Part shown: positions 1 through 12,422 of the stretch, one piece after another
How the letters are laid out: every line of letters starts with the position of its first letter
Position numbering within the stretch: position 1 is the first letter of the stretch
Assembly: GCA_963989385.1 (NCBI GenBank)
Contig: OZ022498.1
Location: forward strand, 104,455,298 to 104,519,297
Length of the DNA stretch: 64,000 nt
DNA from: Ctena decussata
Taxonomy: Eukaryota > Mollusca > Bivalvia > Lucinida > Lucinidae
Reading direction: 5' to 3'
Notes under the pieces: generated by a model
The model's input: only the letters and a program-made list of their open reading frames with translations
Told to the model about the DNA's origin: nothing
Databases searched by the model: none
Translations under genes and position numbers: made by a program

Positions 1-420
1 ACTTTGTACACATGATCAGTATGGAAATAAGCGAATTAGTGTTTTTCTTTTTTCCGCCTGTCTTGTTTTTCCAGAGGCATGCCCCTTTCTCGACTTAGCC
101 TGTGGGACCTTGTGAACAAAATGTCAAGGACCCCTAATGCTAGGATCATGGATTTTTGCAGTATGACATTGCCCATGGTGTAATTGACCTGATTAACGTT
201 TGAAAAAAATCGTGAATCTTTGACGGAGTTATGCCCCTTTTTCAGCTTAGTGCATTGTAAGCCTATCGAACCTTGTGAAGAATATATTTCGAGAACCCCT
301 GACACTAGGATCATGATTTTTGCAGGAAGATATTGCCCAAGGTGTAGATGACCTGATTAACTTTTGAAAAAAAATGTAAATTTTTGACCGAGTTAAGCCC
401 CTTTTTCGACTAAGTTCATT
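1..420. repeat. Tandem repeat, ~150-165 bp units, cut by the window edge
   Basis: About two and a half diverged units are present. The landmark GCCCCTTT followed by a CGAC/CAGC block starts at 81, 233 and 397. Each unit also carries a TAGGATCATG block and a TGACCTGATTAAC block. Open frames here are by-products of the repeat. The unit resembles the internal repeats of tandem-repeat-bearing mobile elements elsewhere in the window, but no element end is visible. Confidence 0.7.
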
Positions 421-1048
421 AAAGCCTTTGGTACAAAGGTACAAACATTATGGGATGAGCCTTATTTAGAGGCAAGCATATGGTTGGGGGCATAGTGTTT
501 CATAAACACATTTTCTAGTTGTGAACTAATTTTTGTTCTACAAATAGATATCCATTACGGCGTTTAGCCACACCGAGAAACCGCAACGTACTGAAATAAA
601 GGGGACAAACAATGATTGCAGATGGAGACTGAGGGGTAATAGTGGCGAAACAAGGATACATTTTATTCATTATTATTACTTGTTTAGTACTTAGAAAACT
701 TTCATGAAGCAGCTATAACCATTTACAACAGCAGAGTTACTCTCAGCATGGTACAATACCCTGACGAAGAACATACATCTCATGGTCTCTCTTTCTCTCT
801 CTCAGACATTTAGGGCCAGTTAAATAATGATACCTAGATACAGTTCAAGAATTTATAGATACTACAAATTTTACACCTTTGCACATGGAACACAGCATGT
901 AATGATCATAAATTTCATATGTTTAATCACTTACCTGGACCTGACCGTGTTACGGTCAAAGATTTCTAGGGCAAAATGAGAGCATAGAAAATGCTGGTCG
1001 AGTAATGGAATAAAAATCTGAAAGAGTTTCTTCAAGAGCAGTAGAATA

Positions 1049-1240
1049 CAAGAATACAAGAATACAAATTTTATTTTCAGTCGTTTTGGTATAAACATAG
1101 ATAACATTAGCTATGAATAGCTATTGACCGACCTAAGACATATATACACATGTGTATCACAATACATTTCAGCATCACATCAACTATATTAAGAAACTAC
1201 AATTAGAAATATCCTACAATAAATATCATCCAGCAGGTTA
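1049..1240 (-). mobile_element. 3' end of a non-LTR retrotransposon (LINE tail)
   Basis: Read on the minus strand, this ends in AAATTTGTATTC followed by TTGTATTC repeats. Upstream lies GGTCGGTCAATAGCTATTCA. The same organisation occurs on the plus strand at 33110-33207, so two copies of one family's 3' end are present. No reverse transcriptase frame is attached here. A short-repeat 3' tail is typical of CR1/L2-like LINEs; the clade assignment is an inference. Confidence 0.5.
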
Positions 1241-2070
1241 AGAATATTAAGGTAATGACAAATACAAAGTAAACTCAACAGCATTAAATAAGGTATTAAT
1301 AAAAAAAAAAAAAAGACATAATAATAATAATAATTATTAAGAATTTAGCACATGTATGCACTAGCACATAAGACATACGTATTTATATTTAGAGCTAAAA
1401 CAAAAGCAGCTAGACACAGAGCTAATGATATCATTATATAAGAGAAGAAAAAAATCAAGATTAAAGTATCAATGACAGTACACAGTAAAACATTTAAATA
1501 GCACAAAAATCACATAGTTAACTAGCAGCAGACATAAGCATAAGATAAAGCTCAATACGAAAAGAACATTAAAACAAGAGATGAGAAATGTCGCATGCCA
1601 CCGTACCTCCGCAACTCATCTTTAGTCAGAGTCAAAATGTTTAAGACGAGGTGCGCCAAGTGTCCTTACAGAACATACAAGCTACAGCAAGGACCCTTGG
1701 GCTGAAAAGTGAGAGTGGATGACAAAAGACAAGAAGCAGAGATAAACATGCCAACTAAAATGATTAAAACCTAAAACAAAAGACATAACATGGTTAGTAA
1801 GACAAGATCACAGAAATTAAGCTAGCATCATATATAGACATAAAATAAAACTCAATAAGCATTAAAGCAAACTATCAACACAAGCAGCAAGCAACAATAA
1901 GCAGAGCAAACTAAGCAAATCTAAGTAACAGAACAGAAAGTACAGGTGCAAGATGGTCCACTCCAGGAAAGCCTCATCAGTGACCCTAACAATATCTGGT
2001 GATGAAACCAGAGAAAAGCATACTGTAATTTCTTGATTTTAATTGGGCAGTCGATTAAAAGACTGATTAA

Positions 2071-2098
2071 GATGTTTGTGTGTGTGTGTGTGTGTGTA
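2071..2098. repeat. (TG)n microsatellite
   Basis: An uninterrupted TG dinucleotide run of about 13 repeats follows GATGTTTG. The short open frames around it are shadows of this run. Confidence 0.9.
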
Positions 2099-3065
2099 CT
2101 ATCTGGCATCGTGATCACATTATGTGGAAAGAGGGAACTGAAAGCTTTGCTGGACGTCTACTTATGTGTCAGTTTTTGGTGTTTCATGCCTTACTATGCT
2201 TCTTATGGTGCCAGAGGAGGATTCCAACTTCTGGAGATTTCTTCATTGTTTTCTTTCATGGCTTCCTAAGTTTGGAAGTCTCCCAATGGCATCAACCATA
2301 ATACATGTTCTGTACCTCGCTCTCACACAATGTCAAGTGATGGGTTTCATAAACCTTGACAGGAATAATGTTGCTTTCTCATAATATATACCAAAAATAA
2401 TCTTTAACCGGCTTTTGCATACATAAAGCTTATATCTACAATAATAAATAATGATAATACAATTTTATGTATACCCAGATAGGCCACACTAAAATTTCTG
2501 GTGGTGGGTTTTAGGGGACCAATTGTGTGCACCGCGGCGGAGGGTGAGGGTGAAGGTTTGGGCCCAGTAAAACCGGTTTAAACCCCCCAGTAGTTATTAC
2601 TGACCGTCCCAAGGCGGTACTTTCGTTGCGGTTGCATTTGTTTTATGTTCGGTGCTGTTTAATTTATTGTGTTCTCATTTTAACGCTTCTATAAAATAAA
2701 AATAGAAAATAGGTAAAGATAATTGTTAAATGTTTTTCGTATAATTTACTTAGTCTGTTGTAACCCTTCTGTTGGTCTAAATTATTTAGTTCAATAAAGA
2801 TAGCTGAGTTGCCACCTATTTGGGAAAGAGCTGCTGACTCGGCTTATCACTTGTAATTTATTGTTTGTTGGGATGTCTTTGTCAATCTTTCCCTGTGATG
2901 TTGGGGATAGGGTTTGGGATCTGATTCAGTCAGTTCCTGAAGTGTAGTTACTCTTAAAATTTATGTACGGGTGCTGGTGGTGTGTTTCATACCATGCCGA
3001 GCTTAACAGTTTCTGTTAACTTGCCCTCATGAAAGGTCTTTAGTACTGAACAATCAAAAAGATAA

Positions 3066-3298
3066 TGGCCGCGACGCGAGAAAACCAACAAAGTGGTGCG
3101 CCCAGTGCAGACTCAGATCAGCCTTGGCATCAAACCAGTCAGATCAGACTCTTCCCTAAGCGCTCAAAGCGTAGCTAAGAGTCTAAGCCACCTCCATGCG
3201 GACAGCGAAGACTCTGATCAGACTGGGCGAATGCCCAGGCTGATCTGAGTCTGAGCAGGGCGCACAGCCACATTGTTGGTTTTGTCATGTCGCGGCTC
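3066..3298. mobile_element. Palindromic MITE, copy 1 (GAGCCGCGACA family)
   Basis: A ~235 bp imperfect palindrome whose arms carry CGCGAGAAAACCAACAAAGTG and its inverse. Internally it has CAGACTCAGATCAGCC and its inverse, with a short centre. It ends in TGTCGCGGCTC. Copies 2-4 of the same family lie at 11173, 30005 and 58908. It is non-coding and non-autonomous. Confidence 0.8.
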
Positions 3299-3479
3299 AA
3301 TTATTCTTCACCCAATGAAATATCCTTAATAAATAAACAATGTTTGAGGTTCACCACAATAACCTCTTAGACTCTGTTCAATCACTTTTTGTTGTCCCCT
3401 ATATTTCAATACGTTGCGGTTTCTTGATGTAGCTAAATGCCGTAATGGCTATATATTTTTAGAACGAAACTTATTTTCG

Positions 3480-4692
3480 CAAAAGGTCGTTTATTTCTCT
3501 ATATACTATAAATTTCTGAATGTTTTCAAACAAAACTGGCGAGATTTTGGTTAAAAAGTCGAAATAGTAACAATTAATGTAAATTATCTCAGTTGATCTC
3601 AGTTAATGGAAATAACCGATAAAAATTTCCCGTCGGCGAGTGGTGGGTTTCATGCCCCCGAAATTGCAACAGTTCCCTTTTTCGTCTTAAAACTAAATCT
3701 GTCAGAAAAGACTTTTATATCATAAATAGTTCATACAATCCCCCATATATATAACCACAAAAATCTAGAATTGAACGCTTGTTTATAATTCAAAAGTCGC
3801 CACTAAAATTTAGTGGGTTTTGATCAAGGGTGCGGGTGCGGGCGGTGGGTTTCATACCCCTTCCCAGTTGCCATCCTAGTTTTGGTTGGTTTCTGACATA
3901 TTGACTATTTACCAAGGGTGATAGGGAAAGTTTGTATGTGCGTGTGCTGTGATTTACAAGAATTTAGATTCATTTTTGCAGGTTGGATGCAGGTTATACC
4001 TTTTTAGCGTGATAGACGAACAATAAAACAGCAATTTGTACATGTTTATTTCTGTATTTATTTATGTGCGTGTCAAGGGTTGTAGACCCCGGAAAGGCAA
4101 TGATGTTGATATGAGGGTGGCTTGAGGACATTGTTTATCTTTTGCCTCCCAGCAGAAATTTTGCCCATCTTTTTTGTTGGCATTTGTTTTGTTTTCTTTT
4201 ACAAAATGGCCGAAGCTGAGCCACAACAAATACGTAGTTGCCAGTGCAGAATGCAAACGGCCACCACTGATACGCGGTCGCCACTGGTCGCACGCCAGTA
4301 GATCCACGGTGCAAAACCATATCGGACGCTATCTGTGGAAATCTGCGTTACTTGACGCTATCGGTGAGTATTACGGACTCTATTTGTGACTTGCCACCGA
4401 CGCGGCGGCGATTCAGGCACAGAAAACGGGACAAAACGTGTAAGTACTGGGTTTCATGGTTTTCACGGAACACGTACTTTATCTTTCTTTATATTCAGTC
4501 CGTCAATATTTTTCAGCCAGCGATGTTCAGTGCTTGCCATTAGTGAAATCAAATGCAGCGCGATAGTGCAGGGGTGTACATCGCCAATGAAAACAAAGAG
4601 AAACTCATTGGTTTTTGTTTGTAGGTAGTGAATTTTGTCCTTAATTTACAAGGATAATCATGTTCTTGATAATTTACACATGCCGTTAGGTA
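3480..4692. other. Unassigned intergenic stretch
   Basis: No gene is recognised. A phrase close to GGTGGGTTTCATACCC recurs loosely at about 2975, 3640 and 3845. The sequence around 4300-4350 (GGACGCTATCTGTG) recurs in inverted form near 16095-16125, so part of it is a dispersed repeat. A short frame opening at 4206 with a reasonable start context ends after about 30 codons. Confidence 0.5.
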
Positions 4693-5192
4693 CAGAGGGT
4701 GGACAAAAGTGTTCGTTAAATCGTGACGTTGCCGTTAACTTTAGTGCATTTCCACTTTTGCTGAAAAAGTAATTTTATGAGACGCATAAAACACATCATC
4801 ATGGAAATTATACTAATATGTAGCTAAATGATTTATGCAATATACAAACTATTTTTGTACGCTTGCGATCTTTAGTTGCAAAGTTGTGATTCTTTAAAGA
4901 TCGCGTAAACTTTTAGAAAACCCTGTTTTCATTGACGTCAATGGTGACGTTAGCAAAATTTCCCGCAAGAAAATACCTAATTGAGGTTAAAGGCGTGCCA
5001 ACTGGAAACTATAAATACCAGGAAAGCAAGAAATTTAATAATATTGCACAAATAATGTAGCTAGACATTGGTGCAATTTTCATGTAAATATCTATTAAAC
5101 TTTTCTCACAATATTTTTTGCGCTAAAACAAAAAAATGCATTAAAGTCAATGGTAACGTCACGATTTAACGAACACTTCTGTCCACCCACTG
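4693..5192. mobile_element. 500 bp Tc1/mariner-type MITE with ~40 bp TIRs
   Basis: The element begins CAGAGGGTGGACAAAAGTG and ends with the near-perfect inverse ending CCACCCACTG. It is flanked on both sides by TA, the target dinucleotide of Tc1/mariner transposons. The TIRs match over about 40 bp, including GTTCGTTAAATCGTGACGTT. The interior is AT-rich and non-coding. The family assignment follows from the TA duplication and the CAGxGGGTG type of end. Confidence 0.75.
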
Positions 5193-6047
5193 TATCTTTA
5201 CGTTAATATCAATGTCTAAAGGTCACCACCCACTATTTTCAATGTTCCGGACTCTATTTGTGTCCCCGAAATAATGTAATTTTATGCCAACGGACAGACG
5301 TTGTCCTCAAGGCAACGGACTATACTTGTGAGCAGCGGACTATACTTGTGATGTTTGTTTTCTTTTTTCAGCTAAAAAACGCCACAAAATATCACATTTG
5401 TGGACCAGCGGGTCAAAGAAATTCTTGAAAGGAGAGGTTATCTTTAAAAGGAAAGATAGTTTTCAATCGAAAGATATCTCTCAAACGAAAGATATGAGTG
5501 ATTCAACTTTATTGTTTGGGATATAATCATGCAAACCACATATCCGCATTAAGCAACAGAAAAGACTCGGTCGATTGTGATGAGCTTTCATAAAACTATG
5601 GAATATGCAATCATGCAAGTTAAAAGGACCTGAGACCAAATGTTTTCTATGGAAAAAACTGTACTGAGTGGATCACTTACTGTACAGTTGTATAACTCTG
5701 AGAGCAAGCTGTTACTATTAAAGTTGATGTTTTCTTTTGTTTGAAAGATATATTCGTTGTTTTAAAGATTACATTTCCTTTTCTTACACATGGGACCAGG
5801 AAATTTAAGAATTTTGCACGGATAGCAACTCTAATCTGACCCAGGTGCTGCAGTGTGGGAAATTCTAAGTGCTAAGCTAAAGATAGAATATCTGGCTCAA
5901 AGACACAAAACATGGCGTCTTTCTTAGAGATCGAACTCGCGACTCTTCGATCTCTAGTCAGGCACGCTACCAATAGCAACACTGTTTATTTAGAGCTTTC
6001 CTGGATATTGTAGAGCAAAATCCATTGAAGCCACATCGTTTATTTCT
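5193..6047. other. Unassigned intergenic stretch with a tRNA-like SINE fragment
   Basis: No gene is recognised. On the minus strand at about 5990-5900 the sequence has a tRNA-like order: GGTAGCGTGCCTGACTAG resembles an A-box side, and GAGTTCGATCTC resembles a B box. This suggests a decayed tRNA-derived SINE. No cloverleaf could be completed, so it is not called as a tRNA gene. A duplicated phrase, GCGGACTATACTTGTGA, occurs at about 5315-5350. Confidence 0.4.
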
Positions 6048-8689
6048 AGCTCACCTGAGCCTTTAGGCTCATAGGTGAGCTTATACTATAGCCAGGCATC
6101 CGTCGTCCGTCCGTCCGTCGTCAACATTTTCAAACATCTTCTCCTCTGAAACCACTGGGCCGATTGAAGCCATATTTCATGTGGAGCCTACCAAGGTTGG
6201 GGGAACGAAAGTTTGTTCCAGGTATCTGGGTCACATGACCAAGATGGCCGCCACGCCCATATATGGTAAAAACACTTCAAAAATCTTCTTCTCCAGAACC
6301 AAAAGGCCTTTGACCTTGAAACTTGGTATGTAGCATTGGGCATGCGGGTCCATCATAGTTTATACAAATGATGACCATACGGTGACCTTGACCTAATTTA
6401 TGACACGGTCAACTTTGGAACATTAGGCTTTTATATGAGAAAATGCTTAAACGGTGGATTTCTCAGAAACTATTTAAGTCTTAGGTACAATACTTGGTAT
6501 GCATGGTCAACTAAATGAGCAAATGAAGATATTATGTCACTAAAGGTCAAGGTCATTCCGTCGGTCCATCCGTCGTCAACATTTTCTAACATTTTCTTCC
6601 CTGAAACCACTAGGCCGATTGAAGCCAAATTTCATATGGAGTCTCAGTGGGGTGGAAAAACAAAAGTTCGTACCGGGGGTCTGGGTCACATGACCAAGAT
6701 GGCCGCCACGCCCATATATGGTAAAAACACTTCAAAAATCTTCTTCTCCAGAACCAAAAGGCCTATGACCTTGAAACTTGGTATGTAGCATTGGGCATGC
6801 AGGCCCATCATAGTTTATACAAATGATGACCTTGCGGTGACCTTGACCTAATTTATGACACGGTCAACTTTGGAACGTTAGGCTTTTATGTGAGAAAATG
6901 CTTAATCAGTGGATTTCTCAGGAACTAATTAAGTACAAGGTACAAAAAATATTTGGTATACATGGTCAACTAAATGAGCTAATGGAGATATTATGTCACT
7001 AAAGGTCAAGGTCATTCCGTCAGTCCATCCGTTGTCAACATTTTCAAACATCATCTCTGAAACCACTGGGCCGATTGAAGCCAAATTTCATATGGAGTCT
7101 CAGTGTGGTGGGGGAACGAAAGTTCATACCACGGGTCTGGGTCACATGACCAAGATGGCCGCCACGCCCATGTATGGTAAAACCCCTTCAAAAATCTTCT
7201 TCTTCAGAACCAAAAGGCCTATGACATTGAAACTTGGTATGTAGCATCGGGCATTCGGGCCCATCATAATTTATACAAATGATGACCTTGAGTTGACCTT
7301 GACCTAATTGATGACATGGTCAACTTCGGTACCTTAGGCTTTTATATGGGATAACGCCTAAACAGTGGATTCTTCAGAAACTGTTTAAGTCTAAGGTACA
7401 ATATTTGGTATATATGGTCAGCTAAATGAACAGCAGTAGATATTATGTCACTAAAGGTCAACGTCATTCTGTCAGCCCGGCCGTCGTCAAGATTTTCAAA
7501 CATCCTTTCCTCAGAAACCACTGGGCTGACTGAAGCTAAATTTAATATGGAGTCACAGCGAAATGGGGCAACAAAAAATTGTTACCAGGATCTGGGTCAC
7601 ATGACCAAGATGGCCACCACATCCATATATGGTAAAAAACTTTCAAAAATCTTCTTCTTCAGAACCAGAAGGCCTATGACCTTGAAACTTGGTATGTAGC
7701 ATTGGGCACTCAGGCCCATCATAGTACATACAAATGATGACCGTGCGTTGACCTTGATCTAATTAATGACACTGTCAACTTTGGTATGTTAGGCTTTTAT
7801 ATGGGAAAATGCTTAAACAGTGGATTTTTCAGAAACTATTCAAGGCTAAGGTACGATATTTGCAATATATGGTCCATCTGTTGTCAAGATTTTCAAACAT
7901 CTTCTCTGAAACCACTTCCCTGATTGAAGCCAAATTTCATATGGAGTCTTAGTGGGATGGGGGAACGAAAGTAGGTTTCCAGGATCTGGGTCTCATGACC
8001 AAGATGGCCCCCATGTCCATATATTGTAAAACCCCTTCAAAAATCTTCTCCAGAACTAAAAGGCCTATGACCATGAAACTTGGTATTTAGCATTTGGAAG
8101 TTGGGCCCATCATAATTTATACAAATCAGGACTGTGCATTGACTGTGACCTAATTTATGGCAAGGTCGAGTTTGATGCATTGGAAAATGCTGAAGCAGTG
8201 GATTTCTCAGAAACCGTTCAAGTGTACGACATGCCCATATATGTATGGTAAAACTCCTTCAAAAATCTACTTCTGCAGAACCAAAGGCACAAGGACCTCG
8301 TGGCATGGTATGTAGCATTGAGGACTCGGGCCCATCATAGTTTGTACAAATCATGACGGCGCATTGATCTTTACCTAATTTATAGCAAGGTCAACTTTGG
8401 TATGTTATGCTTTTATGTGGGAAAATGCTCAAACAGTTGATGTTACGGATTTTTTTAAGCCTAGATATAATAATTGGAAAATATGGTTAACTAAATGAAT
8501 ACATGAAGACAAGGTCATCAAAGGTCAAGGTCATTTTTTGAACATTGCTCAAGGTCACTGAGATTTTTAAATTAAAACATACACACCTTTTAAGCTACTG
8601 TTTTCAAATTTGTAACAAATGAGCGAAATGACAAATTGTGTCTATTGACAGAAGGTGTCAGGTGAGCTACAGGACCATTGGTCCTCTGG
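6048..8689 (+). mobile_element. Helentron/HINE-like element, family 1, copy 1
   Basis: The 5' end is AGCTCACCTGAGCC, forming a hairpin GAGCC-TTTA-GGCTC, then GTGAGCTTATACTATAG. The core has about five diverged units with TCAACATTTTC/TCAAGATTTTC landmarks at 6121, 6576, 7035, 7487 and 7883 (period ~455 bp, the last shorter). The 3' side carries TCAGGTGAGCTAC, the inverse of the 5' end. A hairpin AGGACC-ATT-GGTCCT and CTCTGG follow, abutting TT. The asymmetric inverted repeats plus terminal hairpin and T-rich target are those of non-autonomous Helentron/Helitron2 elements. There is no Rep/helicase frame. Confidence 0.65.
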
Positions 8690-10769
8690 TTATTTATTTA
8701 CTTACTTATTTTTTCCAGTTAAAAGGACATATTTTCAATGGAGGGCACTTTTGCGTCTTTACTGTTTGCTGTTTTGATAGTACATGTATAACATTCGTAG
8801 AAGGCACATACATGCATGAGTGACTCTCATCACTGACACTGATTTATGTCTACGCTGATCAGAACTTCTGAAGATGTGTTTTCTTGAGGCCCGGCATATC
8901 GACAGAATAAAGACCAGAGAGACCGACAGACAGACCAGAGTGACAGACAGACAGACAAACCGACAGACTGAGCGGTGGGTACGTGCGTGTTTGTGAACCG
9001 CGAGATGACAAAACATGCTTTGTGCACATGCTGACGCCAAAGCCTGCAAACCAGCCTGCGCATATGCGCAGTCTGATCAGTGCAATTTTGTTCACTGCAT
9101 GAATAGCACAAAGTTTGTAGTCAGCCAAAAAGCTAGCTTCCAACCAGCTTGGGTTACTCCGTAGACAGTTGTGTGTATAGGCCGGTCGGAGCTCACGAAA
9201 ACACGTTTACTCAGGCGCTGCCGAAAAAAAACATATGTCCGGGAATGCAATTAGATTTTGAAATTATCTAATACGGCCCTCCATTCGCGTTTGCATGCAA
9301 AATTCACCCGAGGGCAACTTTGCGCTTAGTTTACACTCTGTGCATATTTTGTCCATATAAAAGGGTGTTACAAACAAGATCAGGGCTATCTGTTTACAAT
9401 TTTGGCCACCTGATCGAACCTCTGCCCGTGGCTCTGTTTGTATTTCCTTACATAAGCCTGAGGATATGAGGTGAATAGCAAGTCATATCATCGTCGACGG
9501 GGCACAATGACGCAATGAAGACGTCATTGCATAGTTGTTTAATTGTATCGTGTTACACTCCAACGTCGTGTGACAACTGTGGAACAATGCAAAGGTAGTT
9601 ACTTTCCATATTCAAATAAACAACAAATATTACCGGCTTACCTGACACCGTTTCGGGCGACTAAACGTCGTCTAGGGCGAAAAATACTAGAAGTCGGAAC
9701 ACCCCTAACAACAGTATGACTTTGGCTTTTCTATAACTGAATAACTGATATGTTAAGGATAACTTCGTATATAATTCCTTTTAAAGATCTTCTCTACTTT
9801 TACAGATAATTGATCACTCAAAAGATGTAAAGGAAGTTGACAGTGCTCTCCATTTATGGGTTTCTTTGTACACCAACCTATATGTTGTTTATAATAAACA
9901 TCTGGCAGAATATTCGTATTTGATACTGACCATTGATTTCTTACAGTTATACAGGTAGAATCTCCGGATATCCTTCGGCAGTTCTCCGAAACTAGACGAC
10001 AACAGGCGATAATCGCAGGTGTCAAATTAATCCCTAAGGCTAAATACTCTTATCTCCGTCATGATAACAATTTGAACTTTATGGCTCTAACTGAATTTCA
10101 TTCCCGAGTCAGTTGATGAAAAATCTAATTTCAGTAGAATGGGTAGGTATAATACATGAGTCAGTCTTACAACTCAACTTCTTCTTTTTTTCGTGGGGAG
10201 GGGGGGGGGGGGGGGGGGAGAGAGAGAGAGAGAGAGATAATTCTAAAACTGTACGATAGAAGACAACTTAAAGGATTAGTTCATTATTTGAGTCTCTATT
10301 TCGTATCGTAGGTGAAACTTCAATCCGACCGAAAAAACAAACAATATGATTTCTTTAAGTTTGTACTTCGGTGAAAAAATAAGAAATAAGTCGAAGAGTA
10401 TATGAAAGTAACCAGGTGATAAACGAATTAACCCATTAAGGCCTTGCGTCTTATATAAAGAGCATAGGCAAACAGTGTAGACCAAGATCAGACGCAGGAA
10501 AACACGGCGTCTTAACAGGCTCTACACTGTTTGCATTACACCAATGGGTATTTCTCTTATAAAAATGATCAGAATAAACTAAGCCAGACACCCCTTAATT
10601 GACAAATGGACACATTCATTTGATAGGGATAGAACATTCCACTGGGCAAAAATGGGTTAATCAATGAAATAAAGAAATGTTCTATATTTGATGTCTTAAT
10701 TTCAAAGTAAATAGATAAAAATTCTGTATTTTAATTCCTTCATTTCAACTTAAAACAGCTATTTCAGAG
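8690..10769. other. Unassigned stretch with simple repeats
   Basis: No gene is recognised. A GACA/GACC short tandem repeat lies at about 8900-8980. A G-run of about 19 bases followed by an AG repeat lies at 10200-10238. A minus-strand open frame of 90 codons (10025-9753) shows no family resemblance and I do not call it. A fold-back with GGCAAACAGTGTAGA arms is at 10467-10534. Confidence 0.5.
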
Positions 10770-10945
10770 TAGTCCTGGTTGCTCAGTGGGTTAGGCGCTT
10801 GCTTACTGATCAAGCGGATCCGGGTTTGAGCCCCGCATGAGGCGAGAATCTTTTCTACCGTAAAAGGGGTTCCATTGCACACAGCCTTTCATAATCACTC
10901 TGCCGTCGTCTTGATATGACTGAAATACTGAAGAACAGGACGTAA
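10770..10945 (+). mobile_element. tRNA-derived SINE
   Basis: The segment opens with a tRNA-like A box (GGTTGCTCAGTGGGTTAGG). About 35 bp later comes a B box (GGGTTTGAGCCCC), the RNA polymerase III internal promoter layout. The tail ACTGAAATACTGAAGAACAGGACG resembles the conserved 3' part of molluscan tRNA-SINEs. The acceptor stem is not closed and a ~90 bp tail follows, so a SINE is preferred over a functional tRNA gene. Confidence 0.65.
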
Positions 10946-11172
10946 AATCACAAATCATCCAACCATCATCAGTTATTTCATGATGTTTTCTACGCGCTCT
11001 GACATATAGTTTTGAGTATTATATTTTAATCTCGAGCCATTCAATGCAATAATCAAATCTCGCCATTTATCGAGATAAGACGCGTTACTTGAGCGTTAGG
11101 CGCATGGGCGGAAACAATGTGAAAAAGGTCTTTTCCCATATTGCCTTCGTCGTCTTTAGACAATATATATTT

Positions 11173-11408
11173 GACCGCGACAAAACACATTTATACAAAG
11201 TGGCATGTGCGCTAAGCGAAGACTCAGATCAGTCTGGGCATCCGCCAAGTATGATGAGTCCTCGCTGTCGGCATGTAGGTAGCTTAGACCCTAGGCTACC
11301 TTTTAAGCGCATAGCGGAGACTCTAATCAGAATGGGCGAAGGTCCAGGCGGATCTGAGTCTTCGCTGGTCGCACATGTCACTTTGTTTGTTTTGTCATGT
11401 CATGGCTC
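11173..11408. mobile_element. Palindromic MITE, copy 2 (degenerate)
   Basis: It shares the internal blocks AGACTCAGATCAG, GGTAGCTTAGACCC and their inverses with copies 1, 3 and 4. The end blocks are GACCGCGACA and TGTCATGGCTC. It is more diverged than the others. The longest open frame over it (starting near 11089) simply reads through the palindrome and is not a gene. Confidence 0.65.
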
Positions 11409-11464
11409 ATTTATTGCGACACGGACTGTGGACACGTGCCGTGTCATTTGTATTGTTTATTTAA

Positions 11465-12003
11465 AGGTAGGTTCCTGTACTAGCGATAACAATTATGTCC
11501 ACAAAATAATTTCGTCTTTTTCTGAGCAGTATTGAATTCTCTTATTTTTCTGAATTTGTTGCTACTGAGAAACTCGTCAGATGTTGAAGAAAATAGTCGT
11601 TTTCCCTTTTGGTTTCTTTTCTTACATTGGAATTCCTGTTCTTAAAATAGCTACGTTTATTATGTCTATAAGTGTGCGATTTCTGATGCCATTCTCCAAA
11701 GGTCAATTTTCCCTTGTCGTCAGCTCTCCTAGAGGTCCTGGCATGGTGGATGGGTTAAAACTATCCCAAAATGCAATGCAGCATGACCTCAGCTGTGTTA
11801 TCTATTTTTGGCGCGAACTAAAAATAGCGCTAACTGGTGTGCGAAGCAGAGTTAGGAAATCCCTTGCAAAACAACTTTTCTAATATTTTTTTAATATACA
11901 CTTTTTAGTGAAACTTATTCATTCCCTTTTATAAGTGCTTTCCAACAACTTGGATGAAAGATCATCAAAATTATGATGCATTCCAAAGTACAGGAACCTA
12001 CCT
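11465..12003. mobile_element. TTAA-flanked element with 17 bp inverted ends
   Basis: The ends are AGGTAGGTTCCTGTACT and its exact inverse AGTACAGGAACCTACCT. Both are directly flanked by TTAA (11461-11464 and 12004-12007). TTAA duplications are characteristic of piggyBac and Kolobok superfamilies. The ~540 bp interior has no transposase; an open frame of 100 codons at 11581 has no recognisable domain. It is most simply a non-autonomous derivative. Confidence 0.7.
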
Positions 12004-12422
12004 TTAAAGGTAGGTTAAAGGTTAAGATGAATATCCCAGTTACATAAATCGACAAAGAGAAATAATCGAATTTGAGCCTTGTTGAAGTATTTTCACTTTA
12101 CACATATGAGAAAACAAAAAAGTGTTAACATGAAGACCGTCTGTGAAAAAAAAAAAAACAACAACAAAAAAAGAAAAACACCAACAAATAAAAGTAACTT
12201 AACGCTACAAAAGTATGCAGTTTTCTGGTTCTTACGAAGAAAACTCTACTTCATCTAAAGTCCGCCGAATGTTTATTTTCAAACACAAACAATAAATAAG
12301 CATAAATAAAGTTCTTCTTATGTACCAAAGCAGGCATCCCTTGCAAAGAAACTGAGAAATAAAAATAAATTAAAAAAAAATACTGAAAAATAACATTACA
12401 AAAATAAAAAATAAGAAATAAA

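Larger units (their letters stand above)
521..3479. mobile_element. ~3 kb DNA-transposon-like element with ~95 bp terminal inverted repeats
   Basis: The segment 521-617 is repeated in inverted orientation at about 3385-3479, with strong matching over CCATTACGGC, GAAACCGCAACGTA and GGGGACAA. No transposase frame is visible between the arms, so it is either non-autonomous or decayed. It contains a LINE 3' tail (1049-1150), a GT microsatellite and a complete palindromic MITE (3066-3298). I could not fix a target-site duplication, so the superfamily is open. Confidence 0.6.

Noticed and set aside
4206..4305. Short frame beginning MAEAEPQQ with a good start context
   Set aside because: It ends after about 30 codons without a splice donor that continues the frame, and it borders a dispersed repeat.
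6534..7699. Series of similar ~84-codon frames (also at 21717, 48765-49929 and 56192)
   Set aside because: They are the same frame through successive ~455 bp repeat units of Helentron-like elements, ending at the same repeat position. They are not a gene family.
9753..10025. Minus-strand open frame of 90 codons with many cysteines
   Set aside because: No domain or splice context could be recognised and no second line of evidence supports it.
10770..10850. Functional tRNA gene
   Set aside because: A and B boxes are present but the acceptor stem does not close and a SINE-type tail follows.
11089..11535. Plus-strand open frame of 148 codons
   Set aside because: It runs through a degenerate palindromic MITE and into the end of a TTAA-flanked element; no protein family is recognisable.
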